64,000 bases of DNA. Source: Streptomyces umbrinus (lineage in GTDB: Bacteria > Actinomycetota > Actinomycetes > Streptomycetales > Streptomycetaceae). The notes beneath the pieces were generated by a model. The model searched no databases. It saw nothing but the letters and a program-made list of their open reading frames with translations, and was not told the origin of the DNA. The first letter of the stretch is position 1. Each line of letters opens with the position of its first letter. Where the stretch lies: assembly GCF_030817415.1 (NCBI RefSeq), contig NZ_JAUSZI010000002.1:2294001-2358000 (forward strand), given 5' to 3'. The translations under genes were made by a program, and so were the position numbers. Positions 29,559 through 38,849 of this stretch are shown here, piece by piece.

Positions 29559-30368
29559 CTGAGAAGAAGCGCCCTGCGGTGGCCGGTACTGATCATCGCG
29601 TTCGTGCTGAGCCTGCCCTCGCTGACCGGCTGCGCCATCGACAAGGGCACGGCACTCGCCTCGGATTTCGAAGAGAACTGGGCCGGTACGCCGGACGTGG
29701 CGAAAATCCACACCACCAAGAACAACACGCTGCCCTTCAAAGGATCGTCAACCGGCACCCTGATCCTCAAGGACGGCACTTCAGCCGACCGCGTGACCAA
29801 ACTGGTGGGCGAGATGAGGGAGTACGTCGCCCGTCACGACAAGATCACCGGTCGGATCGCGGCGGACGGCATCACCTTCACCGTTGTCGCGGACAAGGGG
29901 CGCACCGGACAGGTCCTGGCGCTGTGGCGGTCACTGACGGCCGACGACCGGGTGGCGGACGCCGACATCAATGACGAGCCCTGGAAAGAAGCAACCGACC
30001 GCTGGCGGATCGAGGTCACCGCGGTCGATGCCACCGGCGCGTTGGCGGTGTTCAAGGACATGTACGCCAAGGGCGACCGCCACCGGCCACTGGCTGGAGT
30101 GATGGTCCTGAGGGTCAGAGGGCCGGGGCTCTTCGTGGAGAGTGACTTCAACGACGGTTTCCCTGCCGAGGCGATCGCCGCGTACGAGGCGGTGCTCGCC
30201 CAGTACCCGGTCGTCGGCGCGACTCTGCGACGCGATGCCGTGTCCGGATCGGCGGTAAGCATCGTCGTGGCGGAGGGCGTGGATCGGGACGATGCCGTCG
30301 AACTCGCCAGAAGCGCGGCGCCGAACCTCGGCACCGCCGTCGAGGTCACCAGCGACAGCGCGGGCTGA
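29559..30368 (+). CDS. Putative lipoprotein with CTG start
   Basis: A 269-residue hypothetical lipoprotein. Reading from GTG 29604 would cut the signal peptide in half. The in-frame CTG at 29559 with AAGGAG six bases upstream gives a complete lipoprotein signal, RRSALRWPVLIIAFVLSLPS followed by LTGC. The mature part (LKDGTSADRVTKLVGEMREY, GITFTVVADKGRTGQVLALW, VDRDDAVELARSAAPNLG) is alpha/beta and shows a repeated pattern but no family I recognise. It is in line with the membrane protein gene upstream (87-bp gap). A gap without genes follows (30369-30873). Confidence 0.65.
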   Translation: MRRSALRWPVLIIAFVLSLPSLTGCAIDKGTALASDFEENWAGTPDVAKIHTTKNNTLPFKGSSTGTLILKDGTSADRVTKLVGEMREYVARHDKITGRIAADGITFTVVADKGRTGQVLALWRSLTADDRVADADINDEPWKEATDRWRIEVTAVDATGALAVFKDMYAKGDRHRPLAGVMVLRVRGPGLFVESDFNDGFPAEAIAAYEAVLAQYPVVGATLRRDAVSGSAVSIVVAEGVDRDDAVELARSAAPNLGTAVEVTSDSAG

Positions 30369-30663
30369 GCGCGGGCGGGGCGCCGGCTGGATCGACCGGC
30401 ACGGACTGGAGGATCTCCTGCTGGAGGCCGGGGAGTTGTGCCCCGGGCGGATCTGCGCCACCGGAAGCGGGCGGGTGTGCGTCCGGGGGAGAGGCTGACC
30501 CCACCGGCTCCGGCACGGCCTTACTGGTCCAGCGGGCGGCGCTGCCACCAGGCCCGCGCCTGCGCCCGCGCATACCCCCGCGCCTGTCATCGAGCAGCCG
30601 CTCCCCCGCATGACCCCCGCCGCCCTGAACTACAGCTATCCAACCGAACTACGGCTGCAGGGC

Positions 30664-30721
30664 TTGTGGGGCAAACGACCGGCACACTCAGCGACCGGGC
30701 CGGGCTAACGTCACCGTCGTA
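30664..30721 (+). promoter_or_regulatory. Conserved 58-bp upstream box, copy 2
   Basis: Matches 28111-28168 at 54 of 58 positions and again precedes a secreted peptidoglycan-binding protein gene (start 30874). Only one degenerate copy of the 29-bp repeat follows it (GTCGTAATGGGG). The rest of the 505-bp gap 30369-30873 shows no other feature. Confidence 0.6.
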
Positions 30722-30873
30722 ATGGGGCTGGCACCGACTTCGGCGGGGGCGTAAGACCTCACTTTCCCTTTCTCGTTCATGCGCCCGGGGAGTCGGCATT
30801 GGCAGGGCCATCCCGCATTTCTGTCCTGTAGGAACTCGGGCAATCGGTCCGAAAATCGAAAGGTGGAGCAGAG

Positions 30874-31320
30874 TTGATCAAAATCCGAAGCGGGCGCGCC
30901 AAGTCGGCAATGGCCACTGGGGCCCTTCTGGCCGGACTCCTCGGCGGCACTCTCGCCGGCGCGCCGTCCGCGTCCGCGGCTGACTCACCTTGCAGCCACG
31001 GGAGTTATGTCTACAACAAAGTCACAAACCCCACCTCCTACAAGTACATCCCCTACGTCACCGGCGATTGGTCCGATTGCTGGCTGGACCGGGGGATGAG
31101 CAACACGGCAGTCCGCGCCCTTCAGAAGAACCTGAATTCCTGCTACGGGTACAAGCTGGCCACGGATGGGGTCTTCGGAGCTCTCACCGAGTCGGCGCTC
31201 ATCTCCGTTCAGAAGAAGGTGGGCGTCGCGGCGGACGGCGACTACGGACCCAATACGCGGGATGCGATGGCGTGGGCGAACTACAGCGTGGAAACCGGGG
31301 CGCGGATCAGCTGCAACTGA
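30874..31320 (+). CDS. Small secreted peptidoglycan-binding domain protein, paralogue 2
   Basis: A 148-residue exported protein, TTG start with a GGTGGAG element upstream. The signal peptide (AKSAMATGALLAGLLGGTLA) ends near PSASA; the mature part has a Cys-containing domain (DSPCSHGSYVYNK, GDWSDCWLDRG) and a PG_binding_1 module (AVRALQKNLNSCYGYKLATD, GVFGALTESAL, VAADGDYGPNTRDAM). The closing SCN tail gives a fourth cysteine. It shares domain order, cysteine positions and upstream box with the gene at 28357, so both belong to a small duplicated family under common control. Confidence 0.85.
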   Translation: MIKIRSGRAKSAMATGALLAGLLGGTLAGAPSASAADSPCSHGSYVYNKVTNPTSYKYIPYVTGDWSDCWLDRGMSNTAVRALQKNLNSCYGYKLATDGVFGALTESALISVQKKVGVAADGDYGPNTRDAMAWANYSVETGARISCN

Positions 31321-31492
31321 CCAACAGCTGATCCACCGCCGGGATGCCGGCGACAAGTCGCGGGAACTTCGGCGTCACGGGAGGTGCGTTCGTCGTATCA
31401 AGGGCGACCGCACCTCCTTCGTACGCAGAACCGATTCAGTCGATTGTGCAGTCCTGAATCTTTGTCTCATCACCTACAAACACGGGGACGGA

Positions 31493-31951
31493 ATGCAGAA
31501 CACGGGGCGCAACAAGAGGATTTCGACCGCGGCGGTGCTGGGCGCACTGACGGTACTTCTCGTCACTGGATGCTCCTTCAGCATTGGCGACGCGGAGAAG
31601 AAGAGTGAGGCGACGGCCAGTGAGAGCGCAGCCGCCGTCGAGGAACAGCCGACAGCCGAGGAACAGCCGGTCGGTGACGATCCCGCGGAGCCCGAGAACA
31701 CGGGCGCCAACGAGGGCGGGGCCGTCCACAAGGCCCGAGTCGCGCAGACGATCTCCGACAAGCTCGCTGCGGACACCGGCAAGCGTCCCGACAGGGTCAC
31801 CTGCCCTGAGCACCTCCCGGCCCGGGTCGGCGCCACGATCCGCTGCGAGCTCACTGCCGGCAGCGACACCCTCGGGGTCATCGTCACCGCCACCTCGGTC
31901 AACGGCAAACAGGTCAACTACAACTTCAAGGTCGACGACAGCACCGAGTGA
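31493..31951 (+). CDS. DUF4333 lipoprotein
   Basis: A 152-residue lipoprotein. Signal and lipobox: KRISTAAVLGALTVLLVTGC, with Cys27 as the acyl site. A long acidic Glu/Ala/Pro linker (ATASESAAAVEEQPTAEEQP) precedes a C-terminal DUF4333 domain, recognisable by VTCPEHLPARVGATIRCELT and GVIVTATSVNG; its two cysteines probably form a disulfide. DUF4333 is an actinobacterial extracytoplasmic domain of unknown function. ATG 31493 follows GGGGACGGA. Confidence 0.82.
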   Translation: MQNTGRNKRISTAAVLGALTVLLVTGCSFSIGDAEKKSEATASESAAAVEEQPTAEEQPVGDDPAEPENTGANEGGAVHKARVAQTISDKLAADTGKRPDRVTCPEHLPARVGATIRCELTAGSDTLGVIVTATSVNGKQVNYNFKVDDSTE

Positions 31952-32113
31952 ACACAGAACCCGCGCGACCCACTCGGAGAACGAAAGCCCCAGGTCCAAT
32001 AGGTTGCCAGCCAGTTCGGCCTGGTCCGGAGTCAGCCCGTGCGAAGTTGTCTGACGGATGTTGAACGGGCGCTACTGGCGCCCCATCTGCCCAAGCACGA
32101 AGGAGCTTGTCGG

Positions 32114-32794
32114 GTGAGCAATGTACTGACCGTGCGAGCCTCCCGGGAAAGAGTCCACGCAGGCGCTCCGGCGCCGGTCAAGGACTGGGTCGACTTCTCC
32201 GACGGATCGGGACCGTCCCGGGTGGTCGCGTACGTGGAGCGCGAGCTGCCGCCGGGCGGCATCCCCGCATACCTCGCGGCCCGCAGCAGCGGCGCTCGTT
32301 CCTTCGTCCTGTGGGCCGACGAGCACCGCCGGGAGCGGGTGGCCACCCTGGTGACCCTGTCAGCCACCGGCGGTGTCGCGACGTTTCAGGCGCTTGGAGC
32401 GCGCGGCGAGCTCATCGGCACGCTCGTGCGCGAGAAGGCGCTCCGCGGCAGGGGCCTGCGCACCCGCTGGACCGTGACTCAGCTCGGCGGCCCTGAGGCT
32501 GTGGGCTTCAAGGGCCGGATCTTCTGGTGGTTCATGTGGTGGCTGTCGTTTCCCATGCAGCTGCTGATCCTCGTGTTCAGCGTTTTCGACAGTGTCCCCG
32601 GCAATGAGGGTGGCGTCGCACGCGGCCCCCGGCGCATCAGGTGGCGCGCGGGTGGGCAGATCCCGCTGGAGTTCAAATCCCGCGGCAACAAGCTGCATTT
32701 GCACTCGCCGGGATTGGACTGGCGACTTGGGGCCACCCTGATCGTCCTGCTGCACACCTTCGCCGCCGGCTCATGGGACGCCAGAAAGAAGTGA
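32114..32794 (+). CDS. Membrane protein of unknown function
   Basis: A 226-residue protein. GTG 32114 is chosen because AAGGAG (32100-32105) lies eight bases upstream; the extra N-terminal residues of the longer frame (CLTDVERALLAPHLPKHEG) look like the first residues of an IS5-type transposase, not like this protein. The body is beta-rich (VVAYVERELPPGGIPAYLA, SFVLWADEHRRERVATLVTL) with a hydrophobic segment near the middle (WWFMWWLSFPMQLLILVFSV) and another at the C-terminus (LGATLIVLLHTFAAG). Family not recognised. Confidence 0.6.
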   Translation: MSNVLTVRASRERVHAGAPAPVKDWVDFSDGSGPSRVVAYVERELPPGGIPAYLAARSSGARSFVLWADEHRRERVATLVTLSATGGVATFQALGARGELIGTLVREKALRGRGLRTRWTVTQLGGPEAVGFKGRIFWWFMWWLSFPMQLLILVFSVFDSVPGNEGGVARGPRRIRWRAGGQIPLEFKSRGNKLHLHSPGLDWRLGATLIVLLHTFAAGSWDARKK

Positions 32795-33067
32795 CCGGTC
32801 GGCCGCGCCTGCTACCGGTGCCGCTCCCCAAAGAAATACGCCCTGGCCAACAAGATCGACCATCCGGGCGCGGTCGCTCACTGAAACGGAACAGACACGC
32901 ACCGCACCCGACCCGCGTGCATCCGCCCCGCACCATCAGCCGCGAAGAGGTCCGCGGCATCGTGGAGGGTTTCGGCGGCCTGCTGCTACTCCTCCGCCAA
33001 GCCGACCCCCGCGAACACGGCCGAGCACTGCCGCCGGCTCGGCCCGCACCCGCCCTACGACCAAGAA

Positions 33068-33109
33068 ACACGGATGGTGCTGGCCGAAACCGGCCAGCAC
33101 CATCCGTGT
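33068..33109 (-). terminator. Perfect 19-bp hairpin terminator
   Basis: The arm 33068-33086 is exactly complementary to 33091-33109 around AAAC. On the minus strand it lies ten bases past the CCA-less 3' end of a tRNA-Leu-like fragment, where a tRNA terminator would be. The surrounding gap 32795-33531 has no convincing gene. Confidence 0.8.
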
Positions 33110-33119
33110 GCGTAAAGAT

Positions 33120-33142
33120 TGTGTCCGAGGGGGGATTCGACC
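33120..33142 (-). pseudogene. tRNA-Leu 3'-end fragment (possible attachment-site remnant)
   Basis: On the minus strand, GGTCGAATCCCCCCTCGGAC followed by A matches the T-arm and acceptor 3' strand of actinomycete tRNA-Leu (ending TCCCCCCTCGGACA); the T-loop has lost one T. No anticodon or D-arm follows upstream. Integrative elements commonly use tRNA 3' ends as attachment sites, and a different gene neighbourhood starts beyond it. The match is short, so confidence is limited. Confidence 0.4.
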
Positions 33143-33531
33143 ACTGACGATACGGTCGTGATCGCACAGGGAAGGCTCGAGCTGACTGGAAGCCGGCCGG
33201 GCCGCGCGTGACGACGCCCATCACTTCGTGTCACCCGTTCCGATACGAGTCAGTTCCACTTCACCAAAGGGCACATGTGTTCCTGTCGCCCCTCTGTGTG
33301 ACCAACCAGTCGACTCGAAACACCATGCAATGCTCGACACCACCGGGGACGGCCCGCCTCTCCACCCAACTCGGGGCAGTCCGGAGCCTCCACGAGACCC
33401 GGAGCGGTTTACTCTGGCCTTTGCGCCGGGCGCGCTTGGGGGCGCGCGGTCGGCCGATGTGCTACCGGACATGGAATCTGCAGAGCCATTTCTTAACGCC
33501 GGTTGCGTTCCGTCCGTCATGCTATGTGGCC

Positions 33532-35751
33532 ATGCGTAGGGGTGGAGCGCGCTGGTGGGCGCTTGGATGTGGGGTGATTGGCACGTTAGTGATTGCGCTA
33601 GCGCTGCTGTTGGTCAAGCCGATGCCGCGGATTGGGGTGGGGGATGTCGACCCTGTCTCTGCGGTTGTCGGATTGCTGGCACTATCTGTCAGCGTCTGGG
33701 CTGGGCGGCTGTCGGTGCGGGCACTACGGTTACAGGAGACCGACGTGACCACGGCTGCTGCACTGCTGGCCAGGGCGGTGGTAGTCGCGGAGCGGGATGC
33801 GCGAACCAAGTTACTCGGCGCACATGACAAAACAATTGATGTCGAATTCGACCTCCGCCTAGCGGCGGCACATGACGCTGAGGGTGCTGGGCCAGTCGGG
33901 CATCTGACGGAAGTGGTTGCCTATTACGAGCAGTTACGTCCGCGCCGGATGGTGATCACTGGGACACCGGGGGCGGGCAAGACCGTACTCGCGGTGGAAT
34001 TGATACTGGGTCTGCTGGAAAGCCGGGCACCAGAGGGTCCTGTGCCGGTACGGCTGTCGGCAGCCGCCTGGAACACCGACCAACCGGTGGAGGCGTGGCT
34101 ATCGGCACACCTGGTCGAGGTTTACCGGGTGCCTCACGCCACGGCCAGGGAATTGGTCGCTGCGCGCCGGGTGCTACCCGTGGTGGACGGTGTGGACGAG
34201 ATGGACAACGACCCCGCTCTCACCTTCGATTCCCGTGCCGCTCAGGCCCTGCGCGGGCTCAACGCTTACCAGCATGGGCGGAGCAAGGCCGAAATGGTGC
34301 TGACATGCCGCAGCAGCCACTACGAGGCACTGGAGGCGATGGGCGTTTGGGCGCAGGATGCCGCGCGTGTGGAGATCCGCCCGGTCAGCGCCATCAAAGC
34401 GCGCGAATTCCTCAAAGACCGGGTCACCGATCTCTCCCGGTGGCAGCAGGTACTGCAGAGGATCGATCACAGCCCATCCGGACCGCTGGCCCAAGGCCTA
34501 TCGACGCCTTGGCGGCTCACGCTGGCAGTGACCATTTACGAGCAGCGCAACCCACGAAGTGGCAGCTACTTGCACGTCCCCACGGCTCTACTCGATGAGG
34601 AGCTGAACACCGCCGAGACGGTTCGTGATCATCTACTGGGCCTGTTCATCCCAGCCGCCACGTTCATACATCCACCTCCCAAAGGCGGCTCCTACACCCC
34701 AGAGCGAGTCCATGCCTGGCTCGCTGTCCTTGCCTCCTACATGAATCACAACGCGATCACTGGGCGGAGTGTGGCGGGGCGACCGCTGTCAAGTACCGAT
34801 GTGGTTCTGCACGAACTGTGGCCTCTTGCCGGTGCCCGCCCTCCCCGTGCGGTTCACGCGGCCCTGCTTGTAGGGGCGTGGAGTGCGGGTGCCGCAGCAG
34901 TGCTGACTCAAGCACCGATGTCTTCCAATCCCTTGTTGCTGTTCACTGCGACGCTGTGGGCATTGGCAACCCTCTGGCCGGCGTTCGTTGCGTGGCATGA
35001 CGTGTGGCCCGAGACGACACGAGCTGACCTACACCGGTTGCGGACGATTTCCGGGGTGCGCCGTTTGTCGTCAGGCGTTCCGGTGGGACTCTCAGGTGGG
35101 GGCGTGGCTGGGGCTGGGGTGGGGGTTGCGGCCGGTGTCCCCTCTGGGGTGGTGGTTGGGCTTGTCACCGCTCTCGTGGCTGGAGTCTCCGCGGGACTTG
35201 CTGCCCCGGGGACGATCGGAGCGGGAGACCCAAGAGACATGGTGCGGGCCGACCTCGCCTTCGGGCTGGGCTTTGGCCTTTTGGTCGGTCTCGCTGCCGG
35301 ACTAACGGCTGGCCTCGCCGGCCTTGCGGGCGGGATCATGATGGCCCTTGCGGGCGGAGTCCTTGGCGGAGTAGCGGGCAAGGCGTTCGGCACCGTCGCG
35401 TCGGGGGCCATGTTCGGCCTGGCAGGAGGCGGCGCCGTCACGCTCATGGGTGTGGTAACGGCCGAGCACGCCGGGACGCTCGCCGGTGTTCTCACTGCTT
35501 GTCTGGCCGGTGGGCTCACGATCGGGATCGGGGGCGGTCCCGTACTCGGTCTCGCAGGTGGGCTGGCCGGCACACGGTATATCGCTCTGCTGTTGTGCAC
35601 CCGGCGATGGAGCAACCGGTGGCTACCATGGCGGCTGGGACGGTTCCTGAACTGGTGCTACGACGCAGAACTGATCAGGATGGCTGGCAGCAGTTACCAA
35701 TTCCGGCATCGGGAACTGCAGGACTACCTGGCACGGAACCCAAGCCCATAG
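33532..35751 (+). CDS. Membrane-anchored NACHT-type STAND NTPase
   Basis: A 739-residue protein. Two N-terminal membrane helices (WALGCGVIGTLVIALALLLV; PVSAVVGLLALSVSVWAG) anchor it, followed by a NACHT-like P-loop domain: Walker A GTPGAGKT (144-151), Walker B VLPVVDGVDEM (215-224), then a helical region with TCRSSHYEAL (sensor-like) and WRLTLAV. The C-terminal third is a chain of very Gly/Ala/Val-rich hydrophobic segments (GGVAGAGVGVAAGVPSG, GGIMMALAGGVLGGVAGKA), probably several helices, ending RHRELQDYLARN. ATG 33532 is chosen since upstream frame sequence is not coding-like. NACHT NTPases are molecular switches; several bacterial ones act in anti-phage defence, which is a possibility here, not shown. 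Confidence 0.75.
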   Translation: MRRGGARWWALGCGVIGTLVIALALLLVKPMPRIGVGDVDPVSAVVGLLALSVSVWAGRLSVRALRLQETDVTTAAALLARAVVVAERDARTKLLGAHDKTIDVEFDLRLAAAHDAEGAGPVGHLTEVVAYYEQLRPRRMVITGTPGAGKTVLAVELILGLLESRAPEGPVPVRLSAAAWNTDQPVEAWLSAHLVEVYRVPHATARELVAARRVLPVVDGVDEMDNDPALTFDSRAAQALRGLNAYQHGRSKAEMVLTCRSSHYEALEAMGVWAQDAARVEIRPVSAIKAREFLKDRVTDLSRWQQVLQRIDHSPSGPLAQGLSTPWRLTLAVTIYEQRNPRSGSYLHVPTALLDEELNTAETVRDHLLGLFIPAATFIHPPPKGGSYTPERVHAWLAVLASYMNHNAITGRSVAGRPLSSTDVVLHELWPLAGARPPRAVHAALLVGAWSAGAAAVLTQAPMSSNPLLLFTATLWALATLWPAFVAWHDVWPETTRADLHRLRTISGVRRLSSGVPVGLSGGGVAGAGVGVAAGVPSGVVVGLVTALVAGVSAGLAAPGTIGAGDPRDMVRADLAFGLGFGLLVGLAAGLTAGLAGLAGGIMMALAGGVLGGVAGKAFGTVASGAMFGLAGGGAVTLMGVVTAEHAGTLAGVLTACLAGGLTIGIGGGPVLGLAGGLAGTRYIALLLCTRRWSNRWLPWRLGRFLNWCYDAELIRMAGSSYQFRHRELQDYLARNPSP

Positions 35752-35919
35752 CGGAATTTTGCGAGGCCGAAGGTTGACTGTCCGGGCAGCGTGATGTGCT
35801 CCGCGGCGGACACCGCCGAGTAGGCGCTGACAAGGTGCTCGGGCCATGGCCGTCAGGCACGTCTGAAGTCCCGCCGGAGTGCAGCCCAGCGGGACCTCAT
35901 AAAACTTCAGCACGCCTGC

Positions 35920-36252
35920 CTATTCATCACTAATCTGTGCGGAGTCTGGCTTTGCCCAGTAGATCATGCGATACCCAGACGCATTTGACTTCGAATCCGG
36001 TTCGCCGATCTTGATCACGTACTCGATCATCGGGTGATCTTCGGAAAACAGGGCGTCCAGCTCGAAGGTAACCTCTTCGGCATCGTCTTCAATTTCACTC
36101 GATTGGCGATGAGTCCAGAAGATCAGTTCCACGCGAGCTTCCTCAACACGCACAGCCACGGCGATCACATCAGGCGAAATCATGCCAAGCAGTGCTTGCA
36201 TTGCAAGAAGCGTGACCTCGTTCTCGCGCTGATGCCTTTGATTGCCGGTCAC
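35920..36252 (-). CDS. Small acidic protein, probable immunity protein for the RHS toxin
   Basis: A 110-residue acidic cytoplasmic protein (DDAEEVTFELDALFSEDHPM). Its GTG start (36250-36252) overlaps the stop of the RHS toxin gene, the usual toxin-immunity arrangement that ensures the antidote is made with the toxin. The pattern LLAMQALLGMISPDVIAVAV - RVEEARVELIFW - EVTFELDALF - RMIYWAKPD resembles a small family I have seen annotated next to polymorphic toxins. Base composition is less GC-rich than the neighbours, suggesting transfer. Since the toxin gene is broken upstream, this immunity gene may now be an orphan. Function is inference from position. Confidence 0.65.
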   Translation of the reverse strand: MTGNQRHQRENEVTLLAMQALLGMISPDVIAVAVRVEEARVELIFWTHRQSSEIEDDAEEVTFELDALFSEDHPMIEYVIKIGEPDSKSNASGYRMIYWAKPDSAQISDE

Positions 36253-38849
36253 GGCGCGCCCGCCTGGGGATTCATCGGCACAACGCTCGGACTCTTAGTC
36301 CCCTTGATCATGAAAATATTCGTGGGAACTCCGAAACGGTTCATAGCTGGATTATTGTCGTAGCCCACGACGGAAGGGACTCGAATTTGAATATTACCCG
36401 TCTTTGTTATCCCCATGACCTGTACCGCTCCTGAATGGTAGGCGTCGAGCACCGCCTGCGCGTCTTCTTGCGAATTGAAATAACCGCCGCCCTTATATCC
36501 CCTCCCGCCGAGGATGTGTCTCCCCTGCTTCTGACTACTGATGCTCGATTTAACCTGCGGCAATTCGATGACATTACCGGAGGAGTCCGCAACGAACCGC
36601 GGGCACGACGAGTTGTGTACGAGTACCGGCGTGGCCCCCGCCAGCACATAGTACGTGTGGAGGCCTTCGACGGTGAGGTTGTAGGTGATGGCGTGCTTAG
36701 TGAAGGGCTTGTTGCCGGTGACGATGACAGTGTCGCCGTCGTCGGTGCGCAGGGTCATGCCCGGTTCGAGGTCACCTGCTTCGACCCAGCCCTTCTCCGA
36801 AGGTGACCAGAAGGGATGCTCGTGGGTTGCCGTGAGCTTTTCAATGCCATCCTCGGTGGCGATGGACAGCGTGTTGAAGTGCTTGTCATCCTCGGTGCGG
36901 ATGAGGCGAGTGACCTTCCTGGGCCCGGTTTCCCCAGTCTTTGGATCGGTTGCAAGGACTGTATCGCCAACCTTGACGTCCTTGATGGGTTTTGTCTTTC
37001 CGTCGGAAAGCAGCACGTTCGTGTCACCAGGGAAGCACTTGCAGCCGTACGAACCTCCCCCGACGCCCATCGCTACCAACTCAAGGGCTTGACGCATGGA
37101 GCCGGCAGTAAATTCCTCCCAAGTCGCCTCTGATGCGCATGCCTTTGCGTGTTCAAGGCAGTATGTCGCCGCTATTCGCTTCGCACCGTCCACGTCATCG
37201 TGGCCAAGCAAGTAGCTATGTGCCGCCCGGCACCCAGCTCGCCCATAACAGGCCATGGACAGTCGGTCGCCCTCTCCCACCGCGGTTGCCCAGAAGTCAC
37301 CAGCTCCCGATGTTCCACTGCCGTAGGCGTAGAAGTAACGCAGCAGGGCGTCGCGATCATCTGTCTGCGGTCCAAGCTCCAGCAAACGCTTTTCAACTGA
37401 CTTGCCGCAGCCACTGTTGCAGGGGTGGTACGGGCGCGGCTTGCTGTAGTCGACGGCTTCGTTGGGACGTCCGTTGCCTGGTGTTCCGTCAGGCCGCGTG
37501 GGGCAGGCTTCAGCAAAATTGCCACCGCAGGCGAGGCGGAGGCCGCTGGGGTCGCTGAACGTGAGGGGGTTGTTGGCGCTGTATCCGTAGCCGTTGAGTG
37601 TTTGGTGTTTGTCGGCCTCGAGGAGGGGGTCGACGCTGATGAATTGGCCGATGGCGGGGTCGTATTGGCGGGCTCCAATGTGGGTGAGGCCTGTGGTGAT
37701 GTCGTTGGTTTTGCCGAGGAATCCCTTGTCGTCGGGCCAGGGGTTTCCGGTGGGCCTACCGCGCTCGGCGCCGAAGGGGCTCAGGTAGCGCTTGCTCGGG
37801 GTTTGGGTGTTGTCGGCGGTGATGGCCAGCGACTGGGTGCCGTGGTGGTCGCCGGCGAGGTAGGTCAGCTTGTTGGCGCCGGTTGCGTTGGAGCGGACTG
37901 CAGCCGACCCGTAATAGCGCTGGGCCCACAAGGTGCCATTTGCCTTGAGGTGCAGCTCCGTTGTACCGGCGTAGAGGACACGTTCTCCGCCCTGGGTGGT
38001 GCGGACGAGGATGGAGCCGTCAGGGCCGTAGAGATAGTCGGTGGTTTTGCCGTCTTCAGTTAGTTTGGCGAGCTTGCCCTCTTCGGACCAGAGAAGCTCC
38101 TGCGTTGTGTTCGGGCCGGGGCGCCTGGTGGTGTTGCCGGTGTCGTCGTAGCTGTAGGTGCGATCGGGGTTGGTGCAGTCGGCTTTGGTGCTGGTGCCGG
38201 TGAGAGCGTGCGGCTGGGTTGCTTTCTCGTGGCAGTAGGTGGTGTTGGTGTTGCCAGTGGCCTTGTGTGTGGTCTCCAGGCGGCGCTGGCCCGCGCTGTT
38301 GTACTCATACGAGGTCCAGTACGGGGCCGGCCCGGACAGGCTGGCGGCGCTGCGGGGATCGGAGCACTTCTGCGAGCTGGGGGTCCAGGCTTCGGTCAGG
38401 CGGCGGTGGCCGTCGTAGGTGAAGCACTGGGTTTCCGCGCCGCCGCCGAGGGTGGAGGTGTCGGCGATGGAGGTGACGTTGCCGGCCTGGTTGTAGCTGT
38501 AGTTGAGGTCCTGAAGCGGGCTCGGGTGAGCTTGGGCGTTGATGTAGCTGCGGGTGACGCGCCCGGTGCCTTCTTCGAAGGTGTTCGCGAGGTAGCTCTT
38601 CTTGGTTTCCTCGTTGTTGGCGGTGCCCAGGGTTTGCAGGTCGACCTGGCCGAGCGCGGTGTAGTGCGTGTCGAGGATGTAGCCGGTGCTGCCGCCGAGT
38701 GTGGTGGGCTGACCGAGGCCGTTGTAGCCGTACTCAACGATTTCGGAAGGCAGTCCCCCCAGCGCAGGTTCCTTGGTGTTCTGGAGGGTTCCGTCGATGT
38801 TGTAGTAGCTGGAGTACTCCAGCGTCTGCGGGGCTCCGGCCTTGACGAA
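36249..38849 (-). pseudogene. RHS polymorphic toxin, C-terminal fragment (RHS core, Hint, toxin)
   Basis: The last third of a large RHS/YD-repeat secreted toxin, cut off by an ISAs1 element at 38850; the start codon of the remaining frame lies inside the IS. In order: YD repeats, the RHS core ending (HIGARQYDPAIGQFISVDPL), a linker, a Hint (hedgehog/intein) autoprocessing domain from CFPGDTNVLLSDGK to VLVHN (about 37040-36613), and a 120-residue toxin module beginning SSCPRFVADSSGN. The toxin (QGRHILGGRGYKGGGYFNSQ, then GNIQIRVPS) resembles Ntox50/BECR-type RNase modules; that sub-call is tentative. The Hint domain probably releases the toxin. The immunity gene overlaps the stop. Confidence 0.85.

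Noticed and set aside
32039-32100. N-terminal transposase-like extension (CLTDVERALLAPHLPKHEG) of the gene at 32114
   Set aside because: It resembles an IS5-type start but is too short to call a remnant, and a good ribosome site supports the start at 32114.
32673-33224. Minus-strand frame of 183 codons across the terminator and tRNA-like fragment
   Set aside because: It reads through a perfect hairpin twice and has no coding character.
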